In this document: positions 62,949 through 64,000 of the stretch, piece after piece
How the letters are laid out: each line of letters begins with the position of its first letter
How positions within the stretch are numbered: the first letter of the stretch is position 1
Source of the DNA: Herpetosiphon aurantiacus DSM 785
Lineage (GTDB): Bacteria > Chloroflexota > Chloroflexia > Chloroflexales > Herpetosiphonaceae
Direction: 5' to 3'
DNA: 64,000 nucleotides
NCBI GenBank assembly: GCA_000018565.1
Contig: CP000875.1
Location: 1,503,199 to 1,567,198 of the forward strand
The notes under the pieces: generated by a model
Databases searched by the model: none
Seen by the model: only the letters and a program-made list of their open reading frames with translations
What the model was told of the DNA's origin: nothing
Made by a program: the position numbers and the translations under genes

Positions 62949-63887
62949 TTATGCGATGATCTTCTCAAACCACGCTGCCCGTAAAAAGCGATGCGGCTGC
63001 TGCATGCGTTGGCCTTGCTTGGTGTACTGGGCTGTCCAGATCGGCGTGAGAATACCCGACTCACGCACCTCGTCGATCGTCGTAATCAGCAATTGACTGC
63101 CAGGCCAGCCGATTTCCCACGCATCGAGCACCGCCCGTTTGCGGCGTTCGCTCGGCACGGTAAAGGCAATCAGCGGCCAGTTGTAGCGCCCTTCCCAATA
63201 CTTCGAGCGATACAACTCCCCATACGAATGCGCCTTCCCCGTGATAATACTCAATTCCTCAGTTCCGCGATCAATTTCAATCGCATAGAGTTGATCAATT
63301 TGCTTTGATTGTTGACCAATCCCCAGCCACGGATAGAGTGACGAGCGCTCACAGTCGGGCTGCGTTGCATCGGCCCAGCGGCGCACCACGACGATGCCAT
63401 CGGCGCGTGGCCGTGCGGTTGGGCCTAAGTCCATCTCAATATAACTACTCATTCCCACAATGCCAGGCACATACGGCAAGGACTGAATCAAGCTAGTGAT
63501 GACCTCGGCATATTCAATCTGGTGTTCAGCTTGATGCTGGAGATTGACCATGGTGGGAGCCAGCCGCTCACTGCCTTCTTCGAGCATCGGAAATGCCTGT
63601 TTGACGATCTCCCAGCCGAGCGGCGTGAGACTATACAAACGGCCATGGCGTGTCCAGCCCAGCGCACCACGCGGGTCATAGCCATGCGATTGAAAGTGTT
63701 CGCAATAGGTGAGCAGCTTGGCATCGACGAGCTTGGACAACGTGCGATTAACCGTCTGAATCGTCACGGTAAACGGATGACCCCACGCGGTACGCAGGTG
63801 GCGAGACAGCAAACGCCCAAGCCGAGCAACGAGCAACAGGATGTGCAACTCGATGGGATTGAGGCCAATAGCGAGCGATGAAGCCAT
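62949..63887 (-). CDS. Replication-relaxation family winged-helix protein
   Basis: A 312-residue protein: N-terminal winged helix (about 5-100, TVNRTLSKLVDAKLLTYCEH) and a PD-(D/E)xK-like region with RADGIVVVRR and YAIEIDRGTEELS (about 165-220), matching the replication-relaxation family (PF13814) of plasmids and conjugative elements. GGAGG 6 bp before the ATG at 63887 decides the start. It supports an integrated mobile element. A C-terminal relic of a homologue lies at 24543-24737. Confidence 0.78.
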   Translation of the reverse strand: MASSLAIGLNPIELHILLLVARLGRLLSRHLRTAWGHPFTVTIQTVNRTLSKLVDAKLLTYCEHFQSHGYDPRGALGWTRHGRLYSLTPLGWEIVKQAFPMLEEGSERLAPTMVNLQHQAEHQIEYAEVITSLIQSLPYVPGIVGMSSYIEMDLGPTARPRADGIVVVRRWADATQPDCERSSLYPWLGIGQQSKQIDQLYAIEIDRGTEELSIITGKAHSYGELYRSKYWEGRYNWPLIAFTVPSERRKRAVLDAWEIGWPGSQLLITTIDEVRESGILTPIWTAQYTKQGQRMQQPHRFLRAAWFEKIIA

Positions 63888-63925
63888 GAACAACCTCCTC
63901 AGGATGAAAATGGTGGCTATCCAGC

Positions 63926-64000
63926 CTGTTAAAGAATGTCGGCACGACCAAACGGCCAGTTTAGGCCATTCTGATGGGCTATTCTTTTTTTGGCGGTTTG
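63926..64000 (+). ncRNA. Structured intergenic repeat, copy C (cut by window end)
   Basis: Begins GTTAAAGAATGTCGG. Stem 1 is AGAATG / CATTCT, the compensated form of AGAGTG / CACTCT in copies A and B; an inner GGCC / GGCC hairpin is possible. The sequence continues past the window. Confidence 0.45.

Overview
The window looks like a chromosomal segment of a filamentous Chloroflexota bacterium, most like Herpetosiphon. This is an inference from protein style (three-cupredoxin NirK lipoprotein, PAS-STAS pairs, Thr-Pro repeat tails, FAD amine oxidases with RR signals) and from the palindromic intergenic repeats; no database was searched. It has two parts: a normal-looking core (1 to about 24.5 kb) and a heavily rearranged accessory region (about 24.5 kb to the right end).

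Core. Positions 1-5243 hold a denitrification or NO-response cluster: two membrane proteins resembling NnrS or oxidase subunit I, a ScdA-N (DUF542) protein, a copper nitrite reductase with an extra N-terminal cupredoxin, a 2[4Fe-4S] ferredoxin, a Crp/Fnr regulator and a cupin. Next come a WXG100-calpain fusion with a lipoprotein partner (5349-7171), a two-gene unit of a TerB-N-like protein and a SNF2 helicase (7557-11764), riboflavin synthase, a methyltransferase and RibBA (12046-14695), RadC, a NarL-type two-component pair, YigZ, a GNAT enzyme, tRNA-Leu(UAA), a secreted lamin-tail protein, and a leftward group acpS, dcd, receiver-HTH-TM protein and two PAS-STAS proteins (19834-23696).

Accessory region. 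It contains a healthy-looking CRISPR array (29815-30515, ten repeats, no cas genes in view), a decayed array (26403-26672) and a single CRISPR relic (58566-58607); a MmeI-like restriction-modification gene broken by two frameshifts; an IS4-like element with 20-bp direct repeats; an ECF-like sigma factor; two phage remnants with internal deletions (36555-39426 leftward, 47200-54311 rightward); an iteron-like cluster; a C5 cytosine methyltransferase convergent with a Z1-domain ATPase; two HNH proteins; two stand-alone receivers; a roadblock protein; and a replication-relaxation protein.

The most unusual property is mirror symmetry. The amine oxidase gene, a CRISPR relic with its terminator, a divergent pair (153-aa zinc-ribbon gene and a mini-gene made from the 3' end of a phage tail gene), part of a structured repeat, and the C-terminus of a replication-relaxation protein occur on both sides of a central block of about 22 kb, in inverted orientation and mirrored order. 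Within the region a structured non-coding repeat (best copy 33881-34190) shows a compensatory base-pair change between copies, and the 3' end of a phage tail gene with its own hairpin terminator occurs five times.
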